Assembly (NCBI RefSeq): GCF_014863545.1
Contig: NZ_CP062260.1
Span: 434,001 to 498,000, forward strand
Direction: 5' to 3'
From: Paenibacillus sp. JNUCC32
GTDB lineage: Bacteria; Bacillota; Bacilli; Paenibacillales; Paenibacillaceae
Length of the DNA: 64,000 nt
The notes under the pieces are model-generated. The model was not told the DNA's origin. It was given only the letters and a program-made list of their open reading frames with translations, and did not search any database. The position numbers and the translations under genes are program-made. Positions 16,512-25,125 of the stretch are shown one piece after another (the first letter of the stretch is position 1; every line of letters begins with the position of its first letter).

Positions 16512-17993
16512 ATGAAGAAAATGAATGGCAGAGTAGCTTTTATGTTAGTGACGATACTATTAGCAGTCAATTGTACGGTGCTTGGCGCTGCGGGAGCGGC
16601 GGAAGCAACGAATGTAGATTCCCGCTCCATACCGGTAAGCGTGGCTGGGGGCAGCGGACATGGTGTTGCGGCATGGAGCGACGGCTCCGTGACCGCCTGG
16701 GGTTATAACAAGTCAGGTCAAGTAGGTGACGGGACCAGCATTCATCAATTGGTGCCCAAGCAAGTCGCGGGTCTGACTGATATTGTTCAGGTGGCGGCAG
16801 GCGACAATTCTTCATTTGCCTTGGACAAGAACGGGGACGTGTGGGCTTGGGGCGATTATTACTCGCCTTATATTAACGGGGATCCGTTGTTGCCTTTCCA
16901 AAAAAGGGGAGGGCTGATCAAGCTGGAAGGACTTAAGGATGTAGCCAGCCTGGCCATTTCAAACCATGGTTCTGTCGCATTGCATAAGGATGGGTCTGCA
17001 ACGATATGGAGTCCGACGTTTGATCCGAATGATCATTTAAAGATGACGGTGAAATACTTTCCTATCAAGGGAGTCACGAATGCAAAAACAATAGTGGTCG
17101 CCGGACATGAGGCCCTGATTCTCGCTAAAGACGGCAGCGTCGATATGTTAACGGTATATAATAGTTTCTACGACCGGTTCCGCCTGGAACGCGAGTTTCG
17201 CGAAGTTAAACCGCTGGTTGCTTCCTCCATTACCGGAATCGCCGCGCATTGGTATGACGTGTTTCTGCTGCATGAGAACGGAACGGTGCTGCGGTGGAAT
17301 GTGAACACGAAGCAGCAAGCGCCGGCTGCGGTGAAGGGATTAAACGATATCCAAGAGATAAGAACGGGGAACAACCGTTTATTTATGCTTAAAAACGACG
17401 GCACGGTCTGGCAGTGGAATTACAACGATCCGACGGCAAAGCCTTTCCGATTGAAAGGTCTGACAGGTATAACGGCACTTTGGGGAAGCAAGGGATATAC
17501 CGGTTATGCAACCAATCAGGACGGCAAGGTCCTGGCTTGGGGAGAAGAGAAATATCAAGGCAGCGGCTCGCCTAACGAGAACGAAGGGAATCCGGTCATG
17601 GTGCAGCCTCCTTTATCTTGGACGGTAAACGGACAAACGGTTAGCTTCTACGGTTCTTCCGCCATGGTGGAAGGCAAGCTGTATGTACCGTATAATAGCG
17701 TATTTGAAGCCCTGGGGATCAAAGTGAAGCGCGGACAGTCCAATCCGGATCCGAAACAGGGAAAACAGCGGTTTCCGATTTGGTCTTTCTCTTATGGCGG
17801 AAATACCGTATCCATTAAATCCAGTGATCCCGCCGTTGTATTGGTGAACGGGAAGGTGACGCGAGAAGATGCAAGCGTTCCATTCCTGGCGAATTCGACC
17901 ATGTTTCCATTGGAGTTGATCACATCAAAGCTTGGCATTCCGATGTCCTGGAATAAGACGACAGGCGAAGTGATCCTGGGGAAAACGCCATAA
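16512..17993 (+). CDS. Exported RCC1-repeat protein with copper-amine-oxidase N-terminal-like domain
   Basis: Secreted protein of 493 residues. The signal peptide MKKMNGRVAFMLVTILLAVN continues to an AEA cleavage-like site near residue 33. Several RCC1-type beta-propeller blades follow, with recurrent W-G motifs (DGSVTAWGYN, NGDVWAWGDY, NDGTVWQWNY, DGKVLAWGE). The C-terminal ~120 residues (GKLYVPYNSVFEALGI, then TMFPLELITSKLGI) match the Cu_amine_oxidN1 stalk domain common in Paenibacillus exported proteins. The start is fixed by GGAGG at 16499-16503. A cell-surface binding role is likely, ligand unknown. Confidence 0.88.
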   Translation: MKKMNGRVAFMLVTILLAVNCTVLGAAGAAEATNVDSRSIPVSVAGGSGHGVAAWSDGSVTAWGYNKSGQVGDGTSIHQLVPKQVAGLTDIVQVAAGDNSSFALDKNGDVWAWGDYYSPYINGDPLLPFQKRGGLIKLEGLKDVASLAISNHGSVALHKDGSATIWSPTFDPNDHLKMTVKYFPIKGVTNAKTIVVAGHEALILAKDGSVDMLTVYNSFYDRFRLEREFREVKPLVASSITGIAAHWYDVFLLHENGTVLRWNVNTKQQAPAAVKGLNDIQEIRTGNNRLFMLKNDGTVWQWNYNDPTAKPFRLKGLTGITALWGSKGYTGYATNQDGKVLAWGEEKYQGSGSPNENEGNPVMVQPPLSWTVNGQTVSFYGSSAMVEGKLYVPYNSVFEALGIKVKRGQSNPDPKQGKQRFPIWSFSYGGNTVSIKSSDPAVVLVNGKVTREDASVPFLANSTMFPLELITSKLGIPMSWNKTTGEVILGKTP

Positions 17994-18004
17994 GAATAGG
18001 ATGA

Positions 18005-18035
18005 AGGCACGCCCAAACGGCGTGTCTTTCGTTAT
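18005..18035 (+). terminator. Intrinsic terminator after the RCC1 gene
   Basis: GGCACGCC/GGCGTGTC stem followed by TTTC and a T-rich tail. Confidence 0.7.
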
Positions 18036-18140
18036 TTTGAGGAACTGCATCCATAGGAACTGTATCCATAACGATAAATAGAGAGCTTCCAAAATAATTG
18101 GCGTATGGGCTGGAAGCGCGCCACTGTTCGTGGATATTCT

Positions 18141-18180
18141 AAAAGATCGCCACCCCGTTTCCGAGGGAAGCGATCTTTTG
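18141..18180. terminator. Hairpin terminator of the MFS gene (minus strand)
   Basis: Perfect ten-base arms AAAAGATCGC and GCGATCTTTT with A and T runs on either side, so it is probably bidirectional. Confidence 0.75.
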
Positions 18181-18195
18181 TAGTTTGAATTACTA

Positions 18196-19464
18196 TCAGT
18201 GGGCACCTTTAGCGCCTTTGGTCACGGCCCAAAAAATAAGAGCAACAGCGCTGACGGAGGCCCCGAGCACGCATACCCCATGCCAGCCGAAGTGTGCGTA
18301 AACATGGGTCGAAGTTACGGAACCGGCAGCACTTCCGATGGAGTAGAACATCATGTAGCCGCCAACGATCCGACTGCGCGCCTTCGGCCGCAATGCAAAA
18401 ATCATGCTCTGATTCGTGACATGCACGGCCTGTACAGCCAAGTCCAACAGAATAATGCCAATGACCAAGGCGAACAGCGACCGTTCCGTGTAGCCGATGG
18501 GCAGCCATGACAGCAATAGCAGGAACAATGCAATTCCCGTCGTTCGCTGTCCATAACCTCGATCGGCCAGCTTACCGGCCTTTGCTGCAGCCATTGCCCC
18601 GACGACGCCCACGAGGCCGAACGCCCCGATAGCCGAGTGCGAAAGGGATAGCGGCGGCGAGCTCAGAGGCAGTACCAATGGGGTCCACAACATGCTGAAA
18701 GCCGTAAAAATCAGCATAGCCAACACAGCGCGGATACGTAATAGCCGTTCTTGCAGGAACAACATCCATACCGACTTAAGCAGTTGAGCATAAGAAAGAG
18801 TCTTTACCTTGCGCGCAGCATTTGGCAGCACCTTATATAATGCGTAAACCATGAGCAGCATCAACGCAGCCGAAACCAAATAAACGAAGCGCCATCCTGC
18901 AAGATCCTTCAGGATTCCCGAAACGGTTCGCGCAAGAAGGATCCCAATCACGATTCCACTGGTTACCATGCCGACGACACGCCCTCTTTCGGCAGGGGCA
19001 GCCATAGTTGCCGCGAATGCTACGATGGTCTGCGTCACAGCGGCAAGCAGTCCTACCAAAGCCAACCCTGCGAAGAGCATCGCACCGGAGGAAGCAGTAC
19101 CAACGATAACCAGAGCTGCTGCGGAGATCGTTATCTGACCGATAATCAATCGGCGCTGGTTCAGCAAATCTCCCAGAGGTACGAGCAGCAGCAGTCCCAT
19201 TGCATAGAAGACCTGCGTGACGGTAATCACAATGCCGATGATGGAATAATCCATGTTGAATTCGATTGACAGCTGATCGAGCAGCGGCTGTGCAAAGTAG
19301 ATGTTAGCAACCGACATGCCGCAGGCAATCGCAAACAATAACGTCACGTAACGAGTCATTGGAGCAGCATAAATGCCTTCAGACGAACTTGGCGCCCCCT
19401 GTGACGTATCAGCCCCCGTTTCGTTACGGGCCGCTTTTTTATCCAGCATTCCCTCCATTTTCAT
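18196..19464 (-). CDS. MFS transporter, efflux type
   Basis: Twelve-helix major facilitator of 422 residues. The N-terminal helix MTRYVTLLFAIACGMSVANI and the motif-A region GDLLNQRRLIIGQ identify a drug- or sugar-efflux-like permease. The start is placed at ATG 19464, six bases after GAAAGGA on the minus strand; an in-frame ATG 24 codons upstream lacks a site and would run into the operator. It is divergent from a TetR repressor, and a perfect TetR-type palindrome lies in its promoter. Repression by that TetR, with relief by the exported compound, is a reasonable inference. Confidence 0.9.
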   Translation of the reverse strand: MKMEGMLDKKAARNETGADTSQGAPSSSEGIYAAPMTRYVTLLFAIACGMSVANIYFAQPLLDQLSIEFNMDYSIIGIVITVTQVFYAMGLLLLVPLGDLLNQRRLIIGQITISAAALVIVGTASSGAMLFAGLALVGLLAAVTQTIVAFAATMAAPAERGRVVGMVTSGIVIGILLARTVSGILKDLAGWRFVYLVSAALMLLMVYALYKVLPNAARKVKTLSYAQLLKSVWMLFLQERLLRIRAVLAMLIFTAFSMLWTPLVLPLSSPPLSLSHSAIGAFGLVGVVGAMAAAKAGKLADRGYGQRTTGIALFLLLLSWLPIGYTERSLFALVIGIILLDLAVQAVHVTNQSMIFALRPKARSRIVGGYMMFYSIGSAAGSVTSTHVYAHFGWHGVCVLGASVSAVALIFWAVTKGAKGAH

Positions 19465-19487
19465 ATTCAATCCTTTCGTTTTTTGTT

Positions 19488-19499
19488 TACCGATCGGTA
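19488..19499. promoter_or_regulatory. TetR-type operator upstream of the MFS gene
   Basis: Perfect 12 bp palindrome TACCGATCGGTA, 23 bases upstream of the MFS start. It is the classic shape of TetR/AcrR operators. Confidence 0.75.
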
Positions 19500-19650
19500 T
19501 AATAAAATCATCGATAAATATATCCCACAATGACAATTCATGTCAATACGTTTATTGAAATGATTAGAATTATACTTTCGGGTGTTGATATAGATGTAAA
19601 AATCGGATGTTCGGTGTTTGACAAAAGCATTCGTAGATCTTAAAATTACT

Positions 19651-19664
19651 TTACTGATTGGTAA
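19651..19664. promoter_or_regulatory. Second TetR-type operator-like dyad
   Basis: TTACTGATTGGTAA resembles the palindrome at 19488-19499. It lies upstream of the tetR-like gene, suggesting autorepression. Confidence 0.55.
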
Positions 19665-19740
19665 TGAAATTAAACTATTTGCTTACCGCCTGTGATCATC
19701 GAGCTTCCTTTAAATCTAAAGTAACGAGAGGTAATTAACG

Positions 19741-20322
19741 ATGGGACGAGTCCGCGAATTTGATGAAGAGAAGGTATTGGATGCCGCGATGCAGCTGTTT
19801 TGGGAGAAGGGATATGAGGCTACTTCATTAAGCGATTTGACCTCCAGAATGGGCATTCAGCGGCCCAGTATTTACTCTGCGTTCGGAGACAAAAAAGAGC
19901 TGTTCGAAACCGCGCTGCGCAAATACACGAGAGGGCATGCTTCCGAGGTGCGAACCAGGCTGCAAAATCATCGATCGGTCAGGGATGCGTTTCGAGCCTA
20001 TTTTGAGAATGTAGTGGATGAGGAATACGCCGAAAGCCGCAGCCGCGGATGTTTTTGCATTAACACGATGGTCGAGCTTGCGCCTCATGATGAGAAATTT
20101 GAAATTCTGACAAGGGAGCATCAGATGTATCTGGCGGTCATATTCCAAGAAACCATTGAACGGGGCATACAATCGGGCGAGCTTGCGAAGGGCACAGACG
20201 CCAAAGCTTTATCGCAAGCGCTGATCGTATCCTTGATTGGGCTGACCGTGATGTTGAAATCCCGTCCGGAGCGCTCTTTCGTAAACAATACGATAGAGGT
20301 GACTCTTACATTGCTTAAATAG
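19741..20322 (+). CDS. TetR/AcrR family repressor
   Basis: One-component repressor of 193 residues. The N-terminal helix-turn-helix (LDAAMQLFWEKGYEATSLSD, then MGIQRPSIYSAFGDK) is canonical, and the C-terminal domain carries RSRGCFCINTMVELAPHD as in the TetR_C_16-like subgroup. It is divergent from the MFS gene at 18196-19464, with one operator-like dyad next to each promoter, so it probably represses both. The ligand is unknown. Confidence 0.93.
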   Translation: MGRVREFDEEKVLDAAMQLFWEKGYEATSLSDLTSRMGIQRPSIYSAFGDKKELFETALRKYTRGHASEVRTRLQNHRSVRDAFRAYFENVVDEEYAESRSRGCFCINTMVELAPHDEKFEILTREHQMYLAVIFQETIERGIQSGELAKGTDAKALSQALIVSLIGLTVMLKSRPERSFVNNTIEVTLTLLK

Positions 20323-20408
20323 GATGCTTTCGAGGGTCATGCGTTACGAGTTGTTGCAGCCGTCCAACCATAGTAAACTGTTCTAAAAAAACAATAGTAG
20401 GTGTTTCG

Positions 20409-20918
20409 ATGAATATGAACATACGGACGGGACGGATAGAAGACCTTCAGGAAATCATGGCTTTGGTTGCACGCTGCGTTACGTTTATGCAGGCTGGAGG
20501 CAGCGATCAATGGGATGATCAATATCCGAACCGGGAGGTAATCGGTGAGGATTTACAGCGCGGAACGTTGTTTGCGGCTGAAGGCGAAGGCCGTATTTTA
20601 GGGATCGTTGTTCTCGACGAATCGCAGGCAGAACAGTACCAAACCATTAGCTGGAAGCAGGACGAGGGACCGCATCTTATGATGCATCGCCTTGCCGTCG
20701 ATCCGGAAGCACACGGGCAGGGCATCGCGCGAACATTGGTAGCTTTCTCCGAAGAGTACGGCGCGCGCCAGGGTTACCGAAGCTTACGACTGGACACCTA
20801 TGCCAAGAATACGGCTGCGCTTAAGCTGTATCAAGGCTTAGGTTATGACCTGCGGGGAGAAGTGAATTTCCCGGATAGAGCAGCAAGCTTTCCGGTATTC
20901 GAGAAGGTGCTTGGATAA
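20409..20918 (+). CDS. GNAT family N-acetyltransferase
   Basis: Acetyl-CoA-dependent transferase of 169 residues. The acetyl-CoA binding region reads LMMHRLAVDPEAHGQGIART (motif A, with the Gln-Gly-x-Gly/Ala loop) and is followed by LRLDTYAKNTAALKLYQGLG (motif B). An internal MNIRTGRIEDLQEIM start at 20415 is nearly equivalent. The ribosome site is weak (TAGGTG). The acceptor substrate is not identifiable. Confidence 0.88.
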   Translation: MNMNIRTGRIEDLQEIMALVARCVTFMQAGGSDQWDDQYPNREVIGEDLQRGTLFAAEGEGRILGIVVLDESQAEQYQTISWKQDEGPHLMMHRLAVDPEAHGQGIARTLVAFSEEYGARQGYRSLRLDTYAKNTAALKLYQGLGYDLRGEVNFPDRAASFPVFEKVLG

Positions 20919-21145
20919 ACAGGCCGTGGAGCAAGCCTGCTATGGATCAGCGTGTAACGCGGGTCCGTGGCGGGCTTTCGTCGTTTATAGGCAAACAATA
21001 ATTACGACCATGGCGATGGGGCTTGACCGGATGCCCATTTTGCATTCTATTTAGATTTTTTTCAAAATAGGTATTGCAATTGGATGCAGGTATAAGTCAT
21101 AATGTATTTAGATGAAATTCTAAATAGAAATATGGGTGATGCACA

Positions 21146-21430
21146 TTGGGGTTTCCGGAAACATTCAAGGCGTTATCTGATCCGGTGAGACGGGACATCC
21201 TGGTTATGCTCAAACGCGGCAAAATGTCAGCCGGAGAGATCGGTCAGCATTTCGATATGACCGGGGCGACCATCTCGTATCATCTGTCGCAGCTGAAGAA
21301 GGCCGGACTGATATTTGAAACAAAATATAAAAATTATATTTACTATGAGATCAACGTATCCGTCTTCGAAGAAATCATGCTGTGGTTTTCACAATTTAAC
21401 GGGGGGAAACAAGATGAGGAAAAAGAATAG
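21146..21430 (+). CDS. sdpR: ArsR-family repressor, SdpR-like
   Basis: Winged-helix autorepressor of 94 residues. KALSDPVRRDILVMLKRGKM and the recognition helix region GATISYHLSQLKKAGLI are those of SdpR-type ArsR proteins, which repress their own operon until the membrane partner sequesters them. The start is TTG at 21146, supported by GGGTGA six bases before. It overlaps the sdpI-like gene by 17 bases, implying coupling. An AT-rich promoter region with TAGATTTTTTTC-like sequence precedes it. No SdpABC toxin genes are in the window. Confidence 0.88.
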   Translation: MGFPETFKALSDPVRRDILVMLKRGKMSAGEIGQHFDMTGATISYHLSQLKKAGLIFETKYKNYIYYEINVSVFEEIMLWFSQFNGGKQDEEKE

Positions 21431-22052
21431 CTCGATGCTGGTTTTAACAACGCTGATATGCTTATTGCCAATTATTTTATCGATGACGCTGTACAGCCAA
21501 TTGCCTGAGCAGGTGGCTGTTCACTGGAATGCGGCGGGCAATCCGGATAATTATGTGCCTAAGGCGGTTGCGGCGTTTGTGCTTCCGTTGATTACGGCGG
21601 TTATTAACGTCATTGTCAATGTGGGGCTTAACAACGATCCTAAGAAAATGAACGCTGCCCCGGTTTTAAGAACGATGGGTCTATGGCTCATCCCCGCACT
21701 GTCTCTCATTCTCATGCCAATCACGCTGTTTAAGGCTATGGGGGCCGAGCTGCCGATCCAGACGATTGCACCGGCTCTAGTGGGCATGCTGCTCGTGATC
21801 ACCGGCAATTATTTGCCGAAGAGCAAACAGAACTATACGGTGGGCATCAAGCTGCCTTGGACGCTGAACAGCCAGGATAATTGGAATAAAACGCATCGTT
21901 TTGCCGGGTACCTGTGGATGGCAGGCGGAGCGTTCATGATCCTGACGGCGTTTCTGAAGGTGAACCTTGCCATCGCCATCGTCCCTGTCATTATTCTGAT
22001 CGCGGCGGCTCCGGCGATTTACTCTTTTTCTTTGTTTAAAAAGGGCGTGTAA
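21414..22052 (+). CDS. sdpI: SdpI-family membrane (immunity-like) protein
   Basis: Polytopic membrane protein of 212 residues. An N-terminal DUF1648 region (LPEQVAVHWNAAGNPDNYVP) sits between the first two helices. The SdpI signature follows: YTVGIKLPWTLNSQDNWNKT, then HRFAGYLWMAGG. In B. subtilis SdpI confers immunity to SdpC and sequesters SdpR. The start is ATG 21414 behind GGGGGGAAAC, inside the end of sdpR. With no toxin gene nearby it may give immunity against other strains, or it may serve another envelope-stress role. Confidence 0.88.
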   Translation: MRKKNSSMLVLTTLICLLPIILSMTLYSQLPEQVAVHWNAAGNPDNYVPKAVAAFVLPLITAVINVIVNVGLNNDPKKMNAAPVLRTMGLWLIPALSLILMPITLFKAMGAELPIQTIAPALVGMLLVITGNYLPKSKQNYTVGIKLPWTLNSQDNWNKTHRFAGYLWMAGGAFMILTAFLKVNLAIAIVPVIILIAAAPAIYSFSLFKKGV

Positions 22053-22091
22053 CGGACGGGGCTGTAACAGATGAACAATATTGCGAACGGC

Positions 22092-22130
22092 AACAAGCTG
22101 ACTCCATAATGTGGGTCAGCTTGTTTATTT
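22092..22130 (+). terminator. Intrinsic terminator after the sdpI-like gene
   Basis: Perfect eleven-base arms AACAAGCTGAC and GTCAGCTTGTT, then TATTTT. Confidence 0.82.
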
Positions 22131-22151
22131 TACGGCATAGCTTGTGACGGC

Positions 22152-23135
22152 TTATTTGCCGTATGGGTTAATCGTCTCGATGGTGCCGTCCTCGTTGTAG
22201 GTCAGCTCGGTAAATTTGACGCTGCGTTTGTTGTCTGCTCCGCCGGACAGGGAACTGTCATGGTAGAAGAGATACCATTTGTCCTGGAACTGAACGATGG
22301 AGTGATGGGTCGTCCAGCCGATAACGGGTGTCAGAATCGTGCCCTTGAACTCAAAGGGGCCCGTCGGACTTTCACTCGTGGCATAGACGATTTTGTGCGT
22401 TGATCCGGTGGAGTACGATAGATAGTAGATGCCTTTGTATTTATGAACCCAAGGCCCTTCAAAATATCTTCGCTCTTCATCCCCCGCAACGATCGGGTTG
22501 CCCTTCTCATCCACGATGGATATTTCTTGGGGCGACTCCTTAAAAGTAAGCATGTCGTCGCTCAGCTCAGCGACCCGCGGTCCGATGGCAGGCGCATCTG
22601 CTGCAGGTCCCTCCGCATCCGGAATGTGTGAACCGGTCTGCCATTGTTCCAACTGTCCGCCCCAGAGACCGCCGAAATAAATATAGGCCCGGTTATCGTC
22701 GTCCACGAATACGGCAGGATCGATGCTGTAGCTGCCCGGAATGTAATGGGGCTCCGGCTTGAATGGACCGGAAGGCGAAGAGCTTGTAGCTACGCCAAGA
22801 CGAAAAATATCGTCATGGTCCCTGGCAGGAAAATATAAATAGTAAGTGTCGTTCTTGAAGGCAGCATCCGGTGCCCACATTTGCTTCTTCGCCCATGGAA
22901 CATCCTTCACATGAAGGGCTTCGCCATGGTCCACGCATGGAGCATTCACATCCTCCATCGAGAGAACGTGGTAGTCCTCCATGTCATATTGGTCGCCGTT
23001 ATCATTGGACGTGTTCTCGTGATCCAGGTCGTGGGATGGATAAATATAAATTTTACCCTCGAATACGTGGGCGGAAGGGTCTGCGGTATAGATATGGGTT
23101 ACGATCGGTTCGTTAGGCTTTACGGGCTTGGTCAT
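22152..23135 (-). CDS. Glycoside hydrolase family 43 protein
   Basis: Five-bladed propeller hydrolase of 327 residues, without a signal peptide and so cytoplasmic. The three GH43 carboxylates are readable: Asp in TADPSAHVF (base), Asp in SIDPAVFVDDD (pKa modulator) and Glu in RYFEGPWVHK (acid). GH43 enzymes act on arabinofuranosides or xylosides. The start is ATG 23135, six bases after GGAGGA; a GTG one codon earlier is too close. A cre-like site lies 25 bases upstream, pointing to carbon catabolite control. It is divergent from a MocR regulator. Confidence 0.93.
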   Translation of the reverse strand: MTKPVKPNEPIVTHIYTADPSAHVFEGKIYIYPSHDLDHENTSNDNGDQYDMEDYHVLSMEDVNAPCVDHGEALHVKDVPWAKKQMWAPDAAFKNDTYYLYFPARDHDDIFRLGVATSSSPSGPFKPEPHYIPGSYSIDPAVFVDDDNRAYIYFGGLWGGQLEQWQTGSHIPDAEGPAADAPAIGPRVAELSDDMLTFKESPQEISIVDEKGNPIVAGDEERRYFEGPWVHKYKGIYYLSYSTGSTHKIVYATSESPTGPFEFKGTILTPVIGWTTHHSIVQFQDKWYLFYHDSSLSGGADNKRSVKFTELTYNEDGTIETINPYGK

Positions 23136-23159
23136 CACATGTCCTCCTCGATTCTTGCA

Positions 23160-23174
23160 TTGTAAGCGCTTGTA
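23160..23174. promoter_or_regulatory. cre-like CcpA site upstream of GH43
   Basis: TTGTAAGCGCTTGTA fits WTGNAANCGNWNNCW with one mismatch. Confidence 0.65.
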
Positions 23175-23201
23175 TTTATTTTATCAGACGCTTTCCACTC
23201 A

Positions 23202-23226
23202 AAAAACCTAATAAAATTAGGTTTTT
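23202..23226. promoter_or_regulatory. Operator-like dyad between GH43 and MocR genes
   Basis: Perfect eleven-base arms AAAAACCTAAT and ATTAGGTTTTT around AAA. A degenerate second dyad (ACCTAA...ATTAGAT) follows immediately at 23228-23244. The AT-rich stem argues for a protein site rather than a terminator. Confidence 0.5.
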
Positions 23227-23302
23227 CACCTAAAAATATTAGATCTTTTGGGATAAAGGGGAGTCGGATATAATCAAGCATAGAAAAGACAGGAGGTGCA
23301 TG

Positions 23303-24652
23303 ATGCAAAAATACTTGTCCATTCTCTCGGAGCTGGAAACCAAAATTTCGGAAGGACAGTATCGTCCGGGGCAGAAGCTGCCTTCCGTGCGGCGTGCGGC
23401 AGCCATGTACGGATGCAGCATCAGCACCGTACTGCGGGCATACGCCGAGCTGGAGAAACGGCATGCGATTTATTCCGTATCCCAAAGCGGGTATTATGTG
23501 GTTGACCGTCCGAAATCGGAGGAGGACGGGAGCGTTCATGCGATGATCGATTTTTCTTCGGCCTCCCCGGACGTGAATGTATTCCCGTATTTGGATTTTC
23601 AACATTGCCTGAACAAGGCGATTGATACCTATAAATATGAGCTGTTTACGTATGGCGATACGCAAGGGATGGAGAAGCTTCGCCATACCCTGGTCTCTCA
23701 CCTGGCCGGAAATCAGGTGTTCACTACCGCCGAGAGAACCGTGGTCACTGCAGGCGCTCAGCAGGCGCTCGAGATCTTGGCGAAAATGCCGTTCCCTGGC
23801 GGAAAGTCCATCATTCTGGTGGAACAGCCCAGCTACAATAACTACCTGAAGTTTCTGGAGAGCGAGGGGTTCCCCGTTATCGGAATCGCGCGCACGGCAG
23901 CTGGCATCGACCTGCAGGCTTTGGAGGAGCAATTCCGAACCGGACGCATTAAATTTTTCTATACGATGCCGAGATATCATAATCCGCTGGGCACTTCCTA
24001 CGGCGCCGAGCAGAGGAAGGCCATTGCAAACCTGGCGACCCGATATCGCGTTTATATTGTGGAAGACGACTATATGGCCGATTTAGGCGAAGAACGGGGA
24101 TACGATCCAATCTATGCGTACAACAGATCCTCGCACGTGGTGTATCTGAAGAGCTTCTCAAAGATCGTTTTTCCCGGACTGCGATTAGGGGCCGTCGTCC
24201 TGCCGGAACGATTGCTCGAAACGTTCCATGCCTACAAAAGTTACGGGGATACGTCGCTGCTTTCCCAAGCGGCACTCGAAATTTATATCAGCAACGGGAT
24301 GTACGAGCGGCATAAACAGAAAATTTACAGCCAGTACGAAACCCGAATGCAAGCTTTGAACGCTGCGGTGCAGCGGATCGAGGGGACCGGGTTCATTGAA
24401 GCCGTGCCCGGCGACGGCGGTATATATCAGCTGTTTAAGCTGCCCCAGACCGTGAACCTGGAGCGGTTGATCAAGCGGCTGAAGGAACGGAACGTTCATG
24501 TGGTGTCCGGCAAGCTGTTTTATCTGTCCGACTACCTGATGCGCGAGAAGTTTATACGTATCAGCATTTCCAGAGCGCGATTGGATCAGATCGAGGAAGG
24601 TGTTCGTGTTATAGAGGAAGAAGTAAAGCGGGAGATCGGAAATCTGTGGTAA
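23303..24652 (+). CDS. MocR-type GntR/aminotransferase-fold regulator
   Basis: Regulator of 449 residues. The N-terminal GntR winged helix (PGQKLPSVRRAAAMYGCSIS) is fused to a fold-type I PLP-dependent aminotransferase-like domain. The PLP lysine is in VVYLKSFSKIVFPGLRLG, and the cofactor Asp/Tyr region is VEDDYMADLG. MocR proteins sense PLP-linked metabolites and bind near their own promoter. ATG 23303 is preferred over 23300 for spacing from AGGAGG. Two AT-rich dyads lie just upstream. An HxlR gene follows 32 bases later, so it may be cotranscribed. Confidence 0.92.
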   Translation: MQKYLSILSELETKISEGQYRPGQKLPSVRRAAAMYGCSISTVLRAYAELEKRHAIYSVSQSGYYVVDRPKSEEDGSVHAMIDFSSASPDVNVFPYLDFQHCLNKAIDTYKYELFTYGDTQGMEKLRHTLVSHLAGNQVFTTAERTVVTAGAQQALEILAKMPFPGGKSIILVEQPSYNNYLKFLESEGFPVIGIARTAAGIDLQALEEQFRTGRIKFFYTMPRYHNPLGTSYGAEQRKAIANLATRYRVYIVEDDYMADLGEERGYDPIYAYNRSSHVVYLKSFSKIVFPGLRLGAVVLPERLLETFHAYKSYGDTSLLSQAALEIYISNGMYERHKQKIYSQYETRMQALNAAVQRIEGTGFIEAVPGDGGIYQLFKLPQTVNLERLIKRLKERNVHVVSGKLFYLSDYLMREKFIRISISRARLDQIEEGVRVIEEEVKREIGNLW

Positions 24653-24684
24653 TGCCATATGTGTAACGAAGGAGCGAGGCTTGC

Positions 24685-25059
24685 ATGGAGTCTAAAGAAA
24701 AAGTGTACAACACGGCGGTCGAAGCTACGCTGGAGGTCATTGGCGGAAAGTGGAAACCGGTCATTCTCTTTCATCTTACTTTCGGCAAAAGGCGAAATAG
24801 CGAATTTTTAAGCCTGATTCCCCAGATCACCCAGAAAATGCTGACACAGCATCTGCGGGAGCTGGAAGAGGAAGGCGTTATAGTACGCAAAACGTACAAT
24901 CAGGTTCCACCCAAGGTGGAGTATGAACTGAGCGAGTATGGCTGGAGCCTGAAGGAGATTCTTCATCTGATGTGCCGATGGGGAGATGCGCATATCGAGC
25001 GAAAATACGGCGAGTCCGCAATCGTGCTGGAAAAGCCTGCGCTTGAAGAAACGCATTAA
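24685..25059 (+). CDS. HxlR-family transcriptional regulator
   Basis: Small winged-helix regulator of 124 residues. It has the HxlR core VIGGKWKPVILFHLTFGKRR and ITQKMLTQHLRELEEEGVI. Members commonly respond to aldehydes, quinones or oxidative stress through a conserved cysteine; this one has a Cys in LMCRWGD near the C terminus. AAGGAG precedes the start. It follows the MocR gene closely and is convergent with a reductase gene, which could be a target. Confidence 0.9.
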   Translation: MESKEKVYNTAVEATLEVIGGKWKPVILFHLTFGKRRNSEFLSLIPQITQKMLTQHLRELEEEGVIVRKTYNQVPPKVEYELSEYGWSLKEILHLMCRWGDAHIERKYGESAIVLEKPALEETH

Positions 25060-25060
25060 C

Positions 25061-25113
25061 CTGCAGGAGAAGAGCCGGCTATTCCTCTTATAGTCGGCTC
25101 TTCGTCATGCAGG
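25061..25113. terminator. Bidirectional terminator between convergent genes
   Basis: AGAGCCGGCTA/TAGTCGGCTCT stem with an outer CCTGCA/TGCAGG extension. Confidence 0.72.
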
Positions 25114-25125
25114 TTGCGCGTTCGC

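Noticed and set aside
23202..23226. AACCTAAT/ATTAGGTT hairpin as a terminator
   Set aside because: It lies between divergent genes, where no transcript would end, and the stem is very AT-rich.
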